Below, one piece after another: positions 46,358 to 54,568 of a DNA stretch of 64,000 nucleotides (position 1 is its first letter; every line of letters begins with the position of its first letter). Origin of the DNA: a virus; the IMG/VR virus record IMGVR_UViG_3300018416_000013, positions 1 through 64,000 of that record; one strand, written 5' to 3'. The notes under the pieces were generated by a model that ran no database searches, had not been told where the DNA came from, and saw nothing but the letters and a program-made list of their open reading frames with translations. The translations under genes and the position numbers were made by a program.

Positions 46358-46366
46358 ACCTAATAA

Positions 46367-46398
46367 TTTGTGAGTTAGAATAATATTCCTTATATTTG
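46367..46398 (+). promoter_or_regulatory. Host-type promoter
   Basis: TTTG at 46367-46370, 20-base spacer, TATATTTG at 46391-46398, 20 bases before the ATG at 46419. Confidence 0.8.
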
Positions 46399-46418
46399 TA
46401 ATACTAAAAAAAAATATT

Positions 46419-46727
46419 ATGGAAGGAATTATCACATTAATCATTATCGGTTTCATTTTAACATTTGGTTCACAATTACTAAAAGGTATTGGAAACATCT
46501 TCGCAGCTTCAGGTAGAGTGGGAGGATGGATTTTAGGAATTATTTTAGTTCTATTTCTTTTAAAGACCATTGTATTCTCACCTAAACCTACAGAACCAGG
46601 TTCACTATCTCATGCAGAGGAAGTATTTGGAGGTAAAATTACTAAGGAAGGTGAATTTTTTATAGACGTATACGGTGATAAGTACAGATGGAATGATACT
46701 GAAGAGGATTACGAATGGGTTCAGTAA
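46419..46727 (+). CDS. Small membrane protein with soluble acidic tail
   Basis: 102 aa. Two hydrophobic helices (about 3-20 and 36-53) are joined by a short Gly-rich loop, followed by a soluble tail with a beta-type end (FFIDVYGDKYRWNDTEEDYEWV). First gene after the structured RNA, from a strong host-type promoter. Unknown function. Confidence 0.7.
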   Translation: MEGIITLIIIGFILTFGSQLLKGIGNIFAASGRVGGWILGIILVLFLLKTIVFSPKPTEPGSLSHAEEVFGGKITKEGEFFIDVYGDKYRWNDTEEDYEWVQ

Positions 46728-46765
46728 AATCACTCAAATTATTAGGTCAAGTCATTAATTTTAAT

Positions 46766-46773
46766 TATATTTG
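46766..46773 (+). promoter_or_regulatory. TAnnTTTG element
   Basis: TATATTTG ends 4 bases before the ATG at 46778; the expected -33 TTTG is not clear, so the promoter is tentative. Confidence 0.4.
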
Positions 46774-46777
46774 TTAT

Positions 46778-47026
46778 ATGGAAAAAGGAGATAAAATAAA
46801 AGATATCAGAGACAATAGTATTCACATCGTTGAGTCAGTAGATGTATATGATGAAGTTACACTTATTTATACAGAAGGTAAAAAATACATACCAATCGAG
46901 TCAGTTGAATTACTTAGTAAAGTGATTGAAAAAATAAAAAGTTTAATTTTTAACTTAGTTAAACCCAAAAACGAAAAGATACTAACCGTTAAAGAATTTG
47001 AAAAAAAATATTATGAAAATAGTTAA
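46778..47026 (+). CDS. Small hypothetical protein, beta-type N terminus
   Basis: 82 aa from the ATG at 46778; an in-frame ATG 63 bases upstream would read through a promoter-like element. KGDKIKDIRDNSIHIVESVD and the following strands suggest a small SH3-like barrel, as in the gene at 47631 (KVGDYVIPKDSKTIKVIQEI). A basic helix follows. Unknown function. Confidence 0.6.
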   Translation: MEKGDKIKDIRDNSIHIVESVDVYDEVTLIYTEGKKYIPIESVELLSKVIEKIKSLIFNLVKPKNEKILTVKEFEKKYYENS

Positions 47027-47270
47027 AATTATACATCCTACATTTGGTAATCTACAAGAGAAAGTTTTTGAGGATTCTATACAATTTAAGATTTACCTTA
47101 AAATGGTACATTCTTGTTTGGAATTAAAACAAGACCTCACAACATCTAATGGGAATGATTTTCTTCTCCATATTCCTTACGATGTTCTTAAATGTTCGAT
47201 TATTATGGGAGAGGCACAAACAGTAAGTTTGGCTGAATATGCAATTCAAAAATCTAAAATGGAAAAATAA
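47013..47270 (+). CDS. Small hypothetical protein
   Basis: 85 aa from the ATG at 47013 (a start 15 bases earlier is possible). A mixed alpha/beta chain: KIVKIIHPTFGNLQEKVFED, then a helical FKIYLKMVHSCLEL segment. It overlaps the upstream gene by 14 bases and the downstream gene by one. Not recognised. Confidence 0.6.
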   Translation: MKIVKIIHPTFGNLQEKVFEDSIQFKIYLKMVHSCLELKQDLTTSNGNDFLLHIPYDVLKCSIIMGEAQTVSLAEYAIQKSKMEK

Positions 47271-47638
47271 TGGTAAAAATAATTAATAATTTATGGAGTA
47301 TGATTAAAATGATTATCGTTTTAATCTTTATGTTAGTAGGTGTTCACTTTGTAGGAACTGAGAAACTTGTAGAAGTGGGTCTTATTTGTCTTGGATTCTA
47401 TCTTACATATAAACTCATAGATTTAGGTTATTTGTACCTTAAAAATAAGATAAACGGTTTTAAAACGAAAGAAACTAAAGATTCTAAAACTGTTAAGGTT
47501 AAAGAAGAAATTAATCCTGAAATTAAATATATTGAAGGACTGATTAATGATATAAAAAAGAAAACTAAAAAGAGTGTAAAAGATAAAAATACTTTAGACC
47601 TTTTAGGTATTAAACTAAAACAATTAAAGCGTGTATAA
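47270..47638 (+). CDS. Small membrane protein with Lys-rich tail
   Basis: 122 aa. Two hydrophobic helices (about 11-29 and 33-54) and a Lys/Glu-rich cytoplasmic-looking tail with coiled-coil character (about 62-122). Probably an inner-membrane protein with its C terminus in the cytoplasm. It overlaps the next gene by 8 bases. Confidence 0.65.
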   Translation: MVKIINNLWSMIKMIIVLIFMLVGVHFVGTEKLVEVGLICLGFYLTYKLIDLGYLYLKNKINGFKTKETKDSKTVKVKEEINPEIKYIEGLINDIKKKTKKSVKDKNTLDLLGIKLKQLKRV

Positions 47639-47822
47639 AGTTGGGGATTATGTAATACCAAAAGATAGTAAGACTATCAAGGTAATACAGGAGATAGAGG
47701 AGATTGAAAATCAAGTAATCATTTACATGACTGATAATAGTTCTTATCATATTAGTCAAATATTAACCTTAGATGAGGTAGTAAAAAAAGATAAACATTA
47801 TAAAGAAAGTTTTAAAATATGA
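47631..47822 (+). CDS. Small SH3-like hypothetical protein (GTG start)
   Basis: 63 aa from a GTG start inside the end of the previous gene. The chain VGDYVIPKDSKTIKVIQEI and the following QVIIYMTDNSSYHIS are typical of a small beta barrel and resemble the gene at 46778. It overlaps the cytidylyltransferase gene by four bases. Confidence 0.55.
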   Translation: MYKVGDYVIPKDSKTIKVIQEIEEIENQVIIYMTDNSSYHISQILTLDEVVKKDKHYKESFKI

Positions 47823-48298
47823 GTGAAAAAAAAGAAATAGTAGGATTTACTGCGGGTAATTTCGATTTGATACACCCTGGTTACATTTACACATTTGAGA
47901 GCGCTAAAAAACATTGTGATAAATTTATTGTATTCTTACAAAGAGACCCATCACTTCATAGAAAATCTAAGTATAAACCAGTGGTTCCTTTATATGAAAG
48001 GTATAGAACATTAATGGCTATTGAATATATTGATGAGGTTTATGTTTACCAAACTGAAGAAGAGTTGTATGAGTTAATTAAATTTTTTAAACCTGATGTG
48101 AGAATTTTAGGTGAGGATTATATTGGTAAATCTTTTACGGGGGACGACTTACCTCCCAAAGTAGTCTATACTACACGAGCACACGGATGGTCGACTACCA
48201 GAATGAAAGACATGATTGCGATGCAGACAATCAAACAAAACCCCGAAGTAATCAAAGATGCAAATTATTTTGAACGTAAATTAGGAATGGATGATTAA
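47819..48298 (+). CDS. Cytidylyltransferase-like nucleotidyltransferase (TagD/RfaE type)
   Basis: 159 aa. GFTAGNFDLIHPGYIYTFES is the nucleotide-binding opening of the family and WSTTRMK (about 128-134) the closing STTxxK motif. The usual HxGH signature reads HPGY here (His19-Tyr22), so the second catalytic His is replaced by Tyr, which may weaken or change activity. Relatives join CTP to glycerol-3-phosphate, sugar phosphates or ethanolamine phosphate. Likely part of sugar or envelope modification, but the substrate is unknown. Confidence 0.8.
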   Translation: MSEKKEIVGFTAGNFDLIHPGYIYTFESAKKHCDKFIVFLQRDPSLHRKSKYKPVVPLYERYRTLMAIEYIDEVYVYQTEEELYELIKFFKPDVRILGEDYIGKSFTGDDLPPKVVYTTRAHGWSTTRMKDMIAMQTIKQNPEVIKDANYFERKLGMDD

Positions 48299-48497
48299 AA
48301 AAGTATTAAGTTCAAGTAAAGTAGAGGTTAGTGATGACATTAAACACATGCCCAATCAAAAATGGCATAGAATTATAAGTTTTATTAAATCAGGGATTAG
48401 AATTATTGGTTACGGATTTATACCCTTTAACTTGACAGTCGCGTGTTTCATACTTATTATTAGTGAAGTTATAGGAATCATTGAAGAAATGGTTTAG
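48291..48497 (+). CDS. Small membrane protein
   Basis: 68 aa. A polar N-terminal half is followed by a hydrophobic segment (about 33-63: IRIIGYGFIPFNLTVACFII-like composition). It overlaps the cytidylyltransferase gene by 8 bases. Unknown function. Confidence 0.6.
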   Translation: MIKKVLSSSKVEVSDDIKHMPNQKWHRIISFIKSGIRIIGYGFIPFNLTVACFILIISEVIGIIEEMV

Positions 48498-48549
48498 AGG
48501 TAAAGGAAAGATAGATTTTCCTATTAGATTAAATAGGATGGTGGAGTAG
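48481..48549 (+). CDS. Possible micro-protein (TTG start)
   Basis: 22 codons from TTG, MKKWFRGKGKIDFPIRLNRM followed by VE, overlapping the end of the previous gene by 17 bases. Basic and protein-like, but so short that it rests on composition and position before a terminator. Confidence 0.3.
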   Translation: MKKWFRGKGKIDFPIRLNRMVE

Positions 48550-48572
48550 TCCGATAGCCAAAGTCGGTCCCT

Positions 48573-48599
48573 AAAGGTGGAGGAAACTCCACCTTTTTT
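48573..48599 (+). terminator. Intrinsic terminator
   Basis: AAAGGTGGAG-GAAA-CTCCACCTTT stem with a GAAA loop and a T run. Confidence 0.85.
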
Positions 48600-48632
48600 A
48601 GTTTTGAAACTACAATTTTATTAACATTCATA

Positions 48633-48640
48633 TATTTATA
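48633..48640 (+). promoter_or_regulatory. TATTTATA motif (candidate phage promoter)
   Basis: TATATTTATAATAAAAC, nearly the same 17 bases as before 4910 and 10123; the core ends 17 bases before the ATG at 48658. Confidence 0.55.
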
Positions 48641-48657
48641 ATAAAACACCAAAAGAT

Positions 48658-48957
48658 ATGTCAAATATAATAATAACAGAATCTCAGTTACGTAGATTAA
48701 AATCAAATATCAAAGAAGGGTCTCATGAAGGTTCTTATATGGCCAAACAACAGTTATTTACTATTGCAACATTAGCCTATAAAATGTGGGAACAAATGGA
48801 AGATGGTGAACAACTTGAAGATTGGATGGAAAGTAAAATAGCACAATCTGAACAAGGTTTAGTGTCTGTTGTAAAATCTTTTATGTACGATGAGGCTGAG
48901 GAAGAGCTAAAAGGTATGGAAAAACTAAATTATGATGATTTAGTTATAGGTACTTAA
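48658..48957 (+). CDS. Small candidate virion protein
   Basis: 99 aa. N terminus MSNIIITESQLRRLKSNIKE has the (I)xE site in the candidate targeting position. The remainder is helical and acidic (YKMWEQMEDGEQLEDWMESK). It is a single-gene unit with a TATTTATA motif before and a terminator after. No domain recognised; an internal head protein is the best guess. Confidence 0.7.
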   Translation: MSNIIITESQLRRLKSNIKEGSHEGSYMAKQQLFTIATLAYKMWEQMEDGEQLEDWMESKIAQSEQGLVSVVKSFMYDEAEEELKGMEKLNYDDLVIGT

Positions 48958-48982
48958 TCAAAATAATTTATTGACAAATAGT

Positions 48983-49016
48983 AACCTTTCTTCTATTTTA
49001 GGAGAAAGGTTTTTTT
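48983..49016 (+). terminator. Intrinsic terminator
   Basis: AACCTTTC and GAAAGGTT arms with a long loop, followed by a T run. Confidence 0.75.
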
Positions 49017-49038
49017 ATGCCTTAAAAAAAATAATACT

Positions 49039-49251
49039 ATGATAAAATTAACATTTAACACAAAAAAACACACGATGGTTTTTAAACCAGATACTGATAA
49101 AAACTATGTGATGGAATATCCTAATGTGACAACCATAAAGGATGAGGATAAGTACTATGAAGTTAGACAAAAACAAGAACCTACTGGTCCTAGTGTCCCA
49201 ATTCTCAGAGTACCTATACAATCAACTATAATTGAATATATACATTCTTAA
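49039..49251 (+). CDS. Small hypothetical protein before thymidylate synthase
   Basis: 70 aa, beta-rich (MIKLTFNTKKHTMVFKPD, then YEVRQKQEPTGPSVPILRVP). It lies two bases before thyA. Not recognised. Confidence 0.6.
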   Translation: MIKLTFNTKKHTMVFKPDTDKNYVMEYPNVTTIKDEDKYYEVRQKQEPTGPSVPILRVPIQSTIIEYIHS

Positions 49252-49253
49252 AA

Positions 49254-50312
49254 ATGAATAAATTAGACGAACAGTATAGAGATTTATTATTAACTATCTT
49301 AGAACACGGTGTTAATAAATCAGACAGGACTGGTACAGGTACTAAGTCTATTTTTGGTTATACGATTCGACATAACATGAAAGACGGGTTCCCACTATTA
49401 ACCACAAAGAAGATGGCAGTCAAAACTATGATGACTGAATTGAAGTGGTTCTTAAAAGGAGATACCAACATCAAGTATTTGGTTGATAACGGATGTAATA
49501 TCTGGAACGGTGATGCTTTCAAAAACTATATTAGTAAGACTAATGAGTATAAAGGTAATTGGCCTGATACTATGGATGAGTTTATTGAACGAATCAAAAC
49601 CGATGATGAGTTTGCTAAGAAGTGGGGGGAGTTAGGTCCTATCTATGGAGCACAATGGAGAAATTGGTTTCAAGAGGGAGAACAAATTTTTGAAGGTGAA
49701 ACATTACAAGGTTATACTGAAAATAGTGTAGACCAGATTAAAAATTTAATTGAACAGTTAAAAACTAATCCTGATTCAAGAAGATTGATGGTTAGTGCTT
49801 GGAATGTTGGGGAATTAGATTTAATGACTCTACCTCCATGTCATTACGGATTTCAATTATATACTAGACTTCTAACCGATGAAGAACGATATAATATATG
49901 GTTTACAAACAATTATATGACGGGTATGGAGAGATTCTTTGACCCTAATAATCTACCTGACTTCGATGAAAAATATTATGAACCAACACCTAAACGAGCA
50001 ATATCACTTATGTGGAATCAAAGGTCGGTTGATACTTTTTTAGGTTTACCTTTTAACATTGCCTCATACGCAACTTTACTTGAGTTAATTGCTAACGAAG
50101 TGTTTATGGTTCCTGACCAACTGATAGGTAATTTAGGTGATGTTCATCTTTATAATAATCATTTAGAGCAGGCAAAAGAACAAATAAAAAGAAAGGGATA
50201 TAAGTTACCTTCAATCCATCTTAAAAATATAAATCTACTAAAGGGAGAATTTAATTATAATATAGATAATTATGAGTATCACCCAACAATAAAAGCACCA
50301 TTAAGTAATTAA
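49254..50312 (+). CDS. thyA: Thymidylate synthase
   Basis: 352 aa, somewhat longer than the bacterial ~264 aa through insertions around residues 135-160 and 205-245. Converts dUMP to dTMP with methylene-THF. Visible: folate/dUMP Arg region SDRTGTGTKSIFGY, LLTTKK, ELGPIYGAQWRNW, the catalytic LPPCHYGFQ with Cys196, RSVDTFLGLPFNIASYA and LGDVHLYNNH. Works with the DHFR encoded at 57620 to supply dTTP for an AT-rich genome. All key residues are present. Confidence 0.97.
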   Translation: MNKLDEQYRDLLLTILEHGVNKSDRTGTGTKSIFGYTIRHNMKDGFPLLTTKKMAVKTMMTELKWFLKGDTNIKYLVDNGCNIWNGDAFKNYISKTNEYKGNWPDTMDEFIERIKTDDEFAKKWGELGPIYGAQWRNWFQEGEQIFEGETLQGYTENSVDQIKNLIEQLKTNPDSRRLMVSAWNVGELDLMTLPPCHYGFQLYTRLLTDEERYNIWFTNNYMTGMERFFDPNNLPDFDEKYYEPTPKRAISLMWNQRSVDTFLGLPFNIASYATLLELIANEVFMVPDQLIGNLGDVHLYNNHLEQAKEQIKRKGYKLPSIHLKNINLLKGEFNYNIDNYEYHPTIKAPLSN

Positions 50313-50314
50313 AA

Positions 50315-50818
50315 ATGAAATACGCAGGAATTGAATTAACAGAAGAACAAATTAAAGAAAGAAGAAGAAAATCTGATAAATACTTTGATTCATTAGGGAT
50401 AAACCCTGATACTAAAGGTAATATGCACACTGAACGTATATTAGATAAAAAACCAATATACAGACCTGAGGGTCCAATCATTAATGCAGATGCAATGATT
50501 GAAATAGATTGTTATCTTTTTTATACACATATTGAAATAACCATGCAGGTAGGTGATGATACATATGTTTTTTATGGTAACTCAGGAGGTGTAGGATTTC
50601 CAGGTGGGATGACACAGGTTGGAGATGTTACATATTCAGATTTGGATACTTTACTTGCAACAACTACCTTTGGAGTCTTCTTTGGTGGAGACGTTGGAGG
50701 TGGAGTTGAGGTTACATGGGGAAGTCACGGTAATTGTGTTGGAGGAGGTACTGCTGATTGTTTCCCATGTTGTGCAGGTTCTTTTGGTGGTAGCGGTAAT
50801 TGGGTTAAGAAAAATTAA
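50315..50818 (+). CDS. VapA/VapB-like beta-barrel protein (tentative)
   Basis: 167 aa. Residues 1-60 are a polar helical lead without a signal peptide. Residues about 68-165 are Gly-rich with a pattern close to the Rhodococcus VapA barrel: FYGNSGGVGFPGG, then a GDVTYSDLDTLLATT segment, and the GSFGGSGNW end (VapA has GDAGG-PG, TSDLQRL and GGGSGSW at matching places). A CFPCC cluster is an addition. The VapA family acts on eukaryotic endosomes; here it may simply be a stable barrel. Starts two bases after thyA. Confidence 0.55.
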   Translation: MKYAGIELTEEQIKERRRKSDKYFDSLGINPDTKGNMHTERILDKKPIYRPEGPIINADAMIEIDCYLFYTHIEITMQVGDDTYVFYGNSGGVGFPGGMTQVGDVTYSDLDTLLATTTFGVFFGGDVGGGVEVTWGSHGNCVGGGTADCFPCCAGSFGGSGNWVKKN

Positions 50819-50844
50819 TGAACTAAGAAACCAAAAATAGTATT

Positions 50845-51027
50845 ATGACTAAAAATAGACTTATTGAGAATATTGAAAGAGAAGATGTTTGGGACAGTGC
50901 TAAACATAATTACGCTGACACCTTACTCGAAAAATATGACAGTAAGGGAGTTAGAGATTATCTAACCAATAAATTCAAAGAGACTGGTGATTACTATTAC
51001 ATCTCTATAGTTAAGAATAAGACATAA
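50845..51027 (+). CDS. Small hypothetical protein
   Basis: 60 aa, helical (LIENIEREDVWDSAKHNYAD, then YDSKGVRDYLTNKFKETGDY). It shares one base with the next gene. Unrecognised. Confidence 0.6.
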   Translation: MTKNRLIENIEREDVWDSAKHNYADTLLEKYDSKGVRDYLTNKFKETGDYYYISIVKNKT

Positions 51028-51419
51028 TGGAAAAAAATATAATTGATTTCATTCAAAGGTTTTATGTGATAGAGAGGAACTATAAAAATGAACTTTATAT
51101 TAGGGATATTTTTGAAGATAGTATTCAAAATTACGTTATAGAGATTACACCAAAAGTTAAGTTTATATGGGGTAAAGCACAAAACGTAACAGGTGTCAAT
51201 TTATGGAATAAAGAATATAGTCATATACAAAAAATAATAAGAGAAGTTTTTAGAGATAAACAGAGTATTGGTTTTTATAAATTTATTATTGACGAGGCAC
51301 ATCAAGAAGATTATAAAAATATAACCATACCTCTTAAAATGGTTAAAAATGAGTTTCCAAATCTGTATGGTGAAGAATTAGAAAAAATAATAACTGAAAA
51401 TATTAAAAAAAATGAGTAA
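51027..51419 (+). CDS. Hypothetical protein
   Basis: 130 aa, alpha/beta-looking (FIQRFYVIERNYKNELYIRD start; IIDEAHQEDYKNITIPLKM near 90). It overlaps the next small gene by 8 bases. No recognised domain. Confidence 0.65.
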   Translation: MEKNIIDFIQRFYVIERNYKNELYIRDIFEDSIQNYVIEITPKVKFIWGKAQNVTGVNLWNKEYSHIQKIIREVFRDKQSIGFYKFIIDEAHQEDYKNITIPLKMVKNEFPNLYGEELEKIITENIKKNE

Positions 51420-51555
51420 CCATTTAAAAGAAACTAATATGACGTATTGGAAACATTGGAAGATAGCAATGAGTTCAGGTATTGCACTAATAATACACGC
51501 TTGGTTTCCTAATATTTTAAAGGACTACGCAAGTAATAAAATTTGTAAAAAATGA
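51412..51555 (+). CDS. DUF6356-like small membrane protein
   Basis: 47 aa. The arrangement HLKETNMTYWKHWKIAMSSG, then a hydrophobic IALIIHAWFPNIL and a Ser-containing end, matches the short DUF6356-type proteins (HLKET-N-TY-HW...HA-FP...S) found in bacteria and marine phages. One membrane helix. Function unknown. Four-base overlap with the next gene. Confidence 0.6.
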   Translation: MSNHLKETNMTYWKHWKIAMSSGIALIIHAWFPNILKDYASNKICKK

Positions 51556-52142
51556 ATAGAGATTATAATAGTTTAAAAGATGTTATTGGTAAATTCAATA
51601 AGATTATTGTAACAGGACCACATGGGGCTGGAAATAAAATAACCACCAAAGTAATTGCTCATGATTTTAACTTACCTGAATTAAGAGGTGAATTTGCTTG
51701 GTCTTTAGATGAATATGAGTCAGAAGATGGAATCGTAACCTTTCATAATAAACATAAAAACTCAAAGTATTCTTCATTTGGTCCATCACAATCTTGTCAT
51801 CTACATCGAATACCTGAACAGTTAAAAGATGTTCTAGTTGTTTTTATGTATAAAGACATGAATAGTATTGAAAGGTATTCAGATAGAAATCCTTTTGTTA
51901 AAGACCAAAGCCATCGTTATGAGTGGCAAGTCTATAGACAAATGGTTATGGAAGATTTTCCTGAAAGTGCAAACTATCTTAATAAAAGTATAGAACAACT
52001 AACGTACCATATATGGGAAAACCATCAAAGAAAATTAGTACCTAATTGGGTTGAGATTAATCATAGTTCTTTAGAAGGTCATGAACTATGGATTAGTAAG
52101 GAGGATAGAAAGAATTTTAAAGAGTGGCAAACTACTTTTTAG
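51552..52142 (+). CDS. P-loop NTPase-like protein
   Basis: 196 aa. KIIVTGPHGAGNKITTKVIA (about 17-36) is a Walker-A-type loop (GPHGAGNKIT) after a hydrophobic strand. DVLVVFMYKD may be the Walker-B-like strand. The later part is rich in Trp, His and Tyr. The arrangement would suit a small kinase or a sulfotransferase-like P-loop protein; no specific family is recognised. Confidence 0.65.
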   Translation: MNRDYNSLKDVIGKFNKIIVTGPHGAGNKITTKVIAHDFNLPELRGEFAWSLDEYESEDGIVTFHNKHKNSKYSSFGPSQSCHLHRIPEQLKDVLVVFMYKDMNSIERYSDRNPFVKDQSHRYEWQVYRQMVMEDFPESANYLNKSIEQLTYHIWENHQRKLVPNWVEINHSSLEGHELWISKEDRKNFKEWQTTF

Positions 52143-52145
52143 ATA

Positions 52146-52153
52146 TATTTATC
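52146..52153 (+). promoter_or_regulatory. TATTTATC motif close to a start codon
   Basis: ATATATTTATCTATAATG; the motif ends four bases before the ATG at 52158. Confidence 0.35.
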
Positions 52154-52157
52154 TATA

Positions 52158-52982
52158 ATGAAACTACTTAAACTTTTAGAAAATATGGTTCACGAGCAAT
52201 ATACCGGTGTTGACGTTAAAATGTTTGCATTATTTTCTGATGTATTCAGTGAACTTATAAAAGGGTTAGAGTTAGGTATGATGGATGAGGTTTACGAAGA
52301 TTTACGAATTAAGTATAAGGACACTAAAAAACTAATACCCTTAAATTATTTCTATGAGTTTTTAATTAAAAACGGAGACTATTTTTTACGTGATTCTGAA
52401 CAATTAAGTGAAAATGACCAAACAAAATCAACACTATTTAAATATTGGGACGATAAAGGTATTGAAGCCAAACCTATTTATCATTATCTAAATTTAGATG
52501 ATAGTAATAAGGATGACCGTAAAAAGATATTATCTTACAAAATAGAATATTTTGGTGGGATTGGGAAATTGTTTGATTTAATAAAACAAAAACTCAATAT
52601 AGGTAAACCAGTTATAATTACTTCAGGAGGTTATGAAATGGAGGTATTTTTGAATGAGGTTAATATGGATATATATACCGGAAACACTAATCATCCTCTT
52701 TTCGATAATGATACATCTTATCTTGCTTATTATGATGTTGAATTTATAATTAATGAAGATAATTCACAAGTTACACTAATGACTGACGGTGAAACTTATG
52801 ATTTCAACGAATTAGGTAAAAATCCTGAACTAGCTGATTCTGTGGTTGATGAAATAGGATATGAGATTGGTGATGTATTAAGAAATTACGTAGACGAAAT
52901 AACACACCCTTATGGTTTGGATAGTGATTCTGTAGATTTTAAAGGTGTTAGTGAGGAAGACTTCAATAGGTTAAAAAAATAG
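52158..52982 (+). CDS. Candidate virion protein, unknown
   Basis: 274 aa. N terminus MKLLKLLENMVHEQYTG contains LxE/VxE sites like the other putative targeted proteins. The remainder is acidic and mixed alpha/beta, with strands near 150-215 (VIITSGGYEMEVFLNEVN, then AYYDVEFIINEDNSQVTLM). No domain recognised. Confidence 0.65.
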   Translation: MKLLKLLENMVHEQYTGVDVKMFALFSDVFSELIKGLELGMMDEVYEDLRIKYKDTKKLIPLNYFYEFLIKNGDYFLRDSEQLSENDQTKSTLFKYWDDKGIEAKPIYHYLNLDDSNKDDRKKILSYKIEYFGGIGKLFDLIKQKLNIGKPVIITSGGYEMEVFLNEVNMDIYTGNTNHPLFDNDTSYLAYYDVEFIINEDNSQVTLMTDGETYDFNELGKNPELADSVVDEIGYEIGDVLRNYVDEITHPYGLDSDSVDFKGVSEEDFNRLKK

Positions 52983-53013
52983 TTGATTAATCAAAATTTT
53001 TATTTTAAGTTTG
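52983..53013 (+). promoter_or_regulatory. Host-type promoter
   Basis: TTG at 52983-52985, 20-base spacer, TAAGTTTG at 53006-53013, 18 bases before the ATG at 53032. Confidence 0.75.
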
Positions 53014-53031
53014 TATAAATAAAATAACATT

Positions 53032-53436
53032 ATGCAAATTACAGAAAAAATATTTCAATACCTACAAACTTGCACCTATCCTTTTGAAACTGTAAAAGTT
53101 GGTGATACTTCAGTATTAAGGAGTTACCCTGATATGGAAGACGTTCTAAGTTGGTTACGTAATCAACATGTTTATATCACAGCGCTTCCATTTCGTGATG
53201 CGGATGATGGTCCTGAACTTTCATATTATTATTCGGTAATAGACCTAAATGATTTTGGGCAAGAAGAAGATATTCTCTGTGATGAAACTAACTTAGGTGT
53301 TTCTGATTTGGATTATGATACCTATGAAAATGCATTAATTTCGGGTGTTGAGAGTTACCTCAGTTATAAATCCAAAGATTTGAAATGGAAACGTGAGTTA
53401 ATGTTTGGTGATAAAATTGGTGAAAAATTAACTTAA
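53032..53436 (+). CDS. Hypothetical acidic protein
   Basis: 134 aa, mixed alpha/beta, acidic, with many Tyr residues (LSYYYSVIDLNDFGQEEDIL at about 63-82). Expressed from its own host-type promoter as a single gene, convergent with the minus-strand gene at 53433 (four-base overlap). Unrecognised. Confidence 0.65.
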   Translation: MQITEKIFQYLQTCTYPFETVKVGDTSVLRSYPDMEDVLSWLRNQHVYITALPFRDADDGPELSYYYSVIDLNDFGQEEDILCDETNLGVSDLDYDTYENALISGVESYLSYKSKDLKWKRELMFGDKIGEKLT

Positions 53437-54101
53437 AATTTCTCAGTTGAAATTAATTCTCTTGCTTGTTCTTCAGTATTATAAGCAAATTCCCATATGA
53501 TAATACGTCTGTGTGGGTCAAATGTGAATACGGAATAAGAACCTTCATTGATTTCCCATCCTGGATGTTGACTTAATAACCTGTAACAAACATCTGACAT
53601 TTGTTCTGATGTTTGAATAGTTTTACCATTCACATCATCATTTTCGTCATGGACCCATCCACTATCACCACCAGCATCTACATTGACTTCTAAGATATCA
53701 GAACCAACCTCTTCTAAATAATCAAAGATAGGTTTTAATTCATCAGGCTCTTCATCTTGGTCTATTACAGTTTCATTAATTTCTTCAGTATCATAAACAG
53801 TGTAAGTCCCAAATATTTCAACACTTCTAAATTCTGAGTTAATTTCAAGTTCGTAAGTATAATACTCTGAACCCGTCTCTTCATGCCATGTGTTATCACC
53901 AACATATTCTTCTACATATTCACTTAGTTCACGTTCAACAGGAACTAAAAATGATATACGTTTACCATTCATATGATTACAGTAATAACCATCTTGATAT
54001 GGGCTAAATCCCTCATCAAATTCCATTGTGGCTTTTTTACAGTTGGATTTTAAAAGTGCGGGATTAATTAAATTAAATAATACTTTATATTTCTGTTCCA
54101 T
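53433..54101 (-). CDS. Hypothetical acidic protein, minus strand
   Basis: 222 aa, strongly acidic. The VNVDAGGDSGWVHDENDDVN stretch (about 140-159) and the surrounding strands recall DUF6878-like proteins, in which a G-DSG motif occurs, but the match is weak. The C-terminal VFTFDPHRRIIIWEFAYN is beta-type. A TATTTATT motif lies upstream in the correct sense. Confidence 0.65.
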   Translation of the reverse strand: MEQKYKVLFNLINPALLKSNCKKATMEFDEGFSPYQDGYYCNHMNGKRISFLVPVERELSEYVEEYVGDNTWHEETGSEYYTYELEINSEFRSVEIFGTYTVYDTEEINETVIDQDEEPDELKPIFDYLEEVGSDILEVNVDAGGDSGWVHDENDDVNGKTIQTSEQMSDVCYRLLSQHPGWEINEGSYSVFTFDPHRRIIIWEFAYNTEEQARELISTEKF

Positions 54102-54113
54102 AATTCTTTTATT

Positions 54114-54121
54114 AATAAATA
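54114..54121 (-). promoter_or_regulatory. TATTTATT motif on the minus strand
   Basis: In the minus sense ATATTTATTAATAAAAG, the same 17-base context as before the lysozyme gene; the core ends 12 bases before the ATG at 54101. Confidence 0.5.
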
Positions 54122-54475
54122 TTAGTCAGTGAACTTTAGTTTCATTGTTTTCATCATCCATATAGGTTTTTCATTATTATTTAATGCATCGACCCATTCT
54201 TTTGCGGATGGAATATAGTTGTTACAATCTTCCCTAACGTGTTGTTCTCCGACATAACGAACAAAAACTTCTTTACCGTCAGAGTTTCTAAACGACTCAC
54301 CAAAGACTTTTTCACACTCAAATATACCTTCAGAATGATGTCTAAATACTCTATGAAAGGATGTACCTATCCAAGATTTAGTTTCATCAAACCAATTGTG
54401 TATGTGTAAATAGTCTTCAGGTTTTCCACCAAATTGTTTAGCTGAAGATTTACAATGTAAAATAGGGTGTGCCAT
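54122..54475 (-). CDS. DUF6915-family protein
   Basis: 117 aa. AHPILHCKSSAKQFGGKPED, then YLHIHNWFDETK, HRVFRHHSEGIFECEKVFG, NSDGKEVFVRYVGEQHVRED and IPSAKEW follow the DUF6915 pattern across its full length. The many His residues suggest metal binding. The family has no established function and is shared by phages and bacteria. TATTTATA lies upstream in the minus sense. Confidence 0.75.
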   Translation of the reverse strand: MAHPILHCKSSAKQFGGKPEDYLHIHNWFDETKSWIGTSFHRVFRHHSEGIFECEKVFGESFRNSDGKEVFVRYVGEQHVREDCNNYIPSAKEWVDALNNNEKPIWMMKTMKLKFTD

Positions 54476-54501
54476 AGGCTTTAATGTTAGTTCTTAATAT
54501 A

Positions 54502-54509
54502 TATAAATA
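54502..54509 (-). promoter_or_regulatory. TATTTATA motif on the minus strand
   Basis: Upstream of the DUF6915 gene, 26 bases before its ATG; the spacing is longer than usual. Confidence 0.4.
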
Positions 54510-54568
54510 AATAATTAACTATACACTAAAATATCTCATTTAGTACTTTTAAAAAAAAACAATAACTT

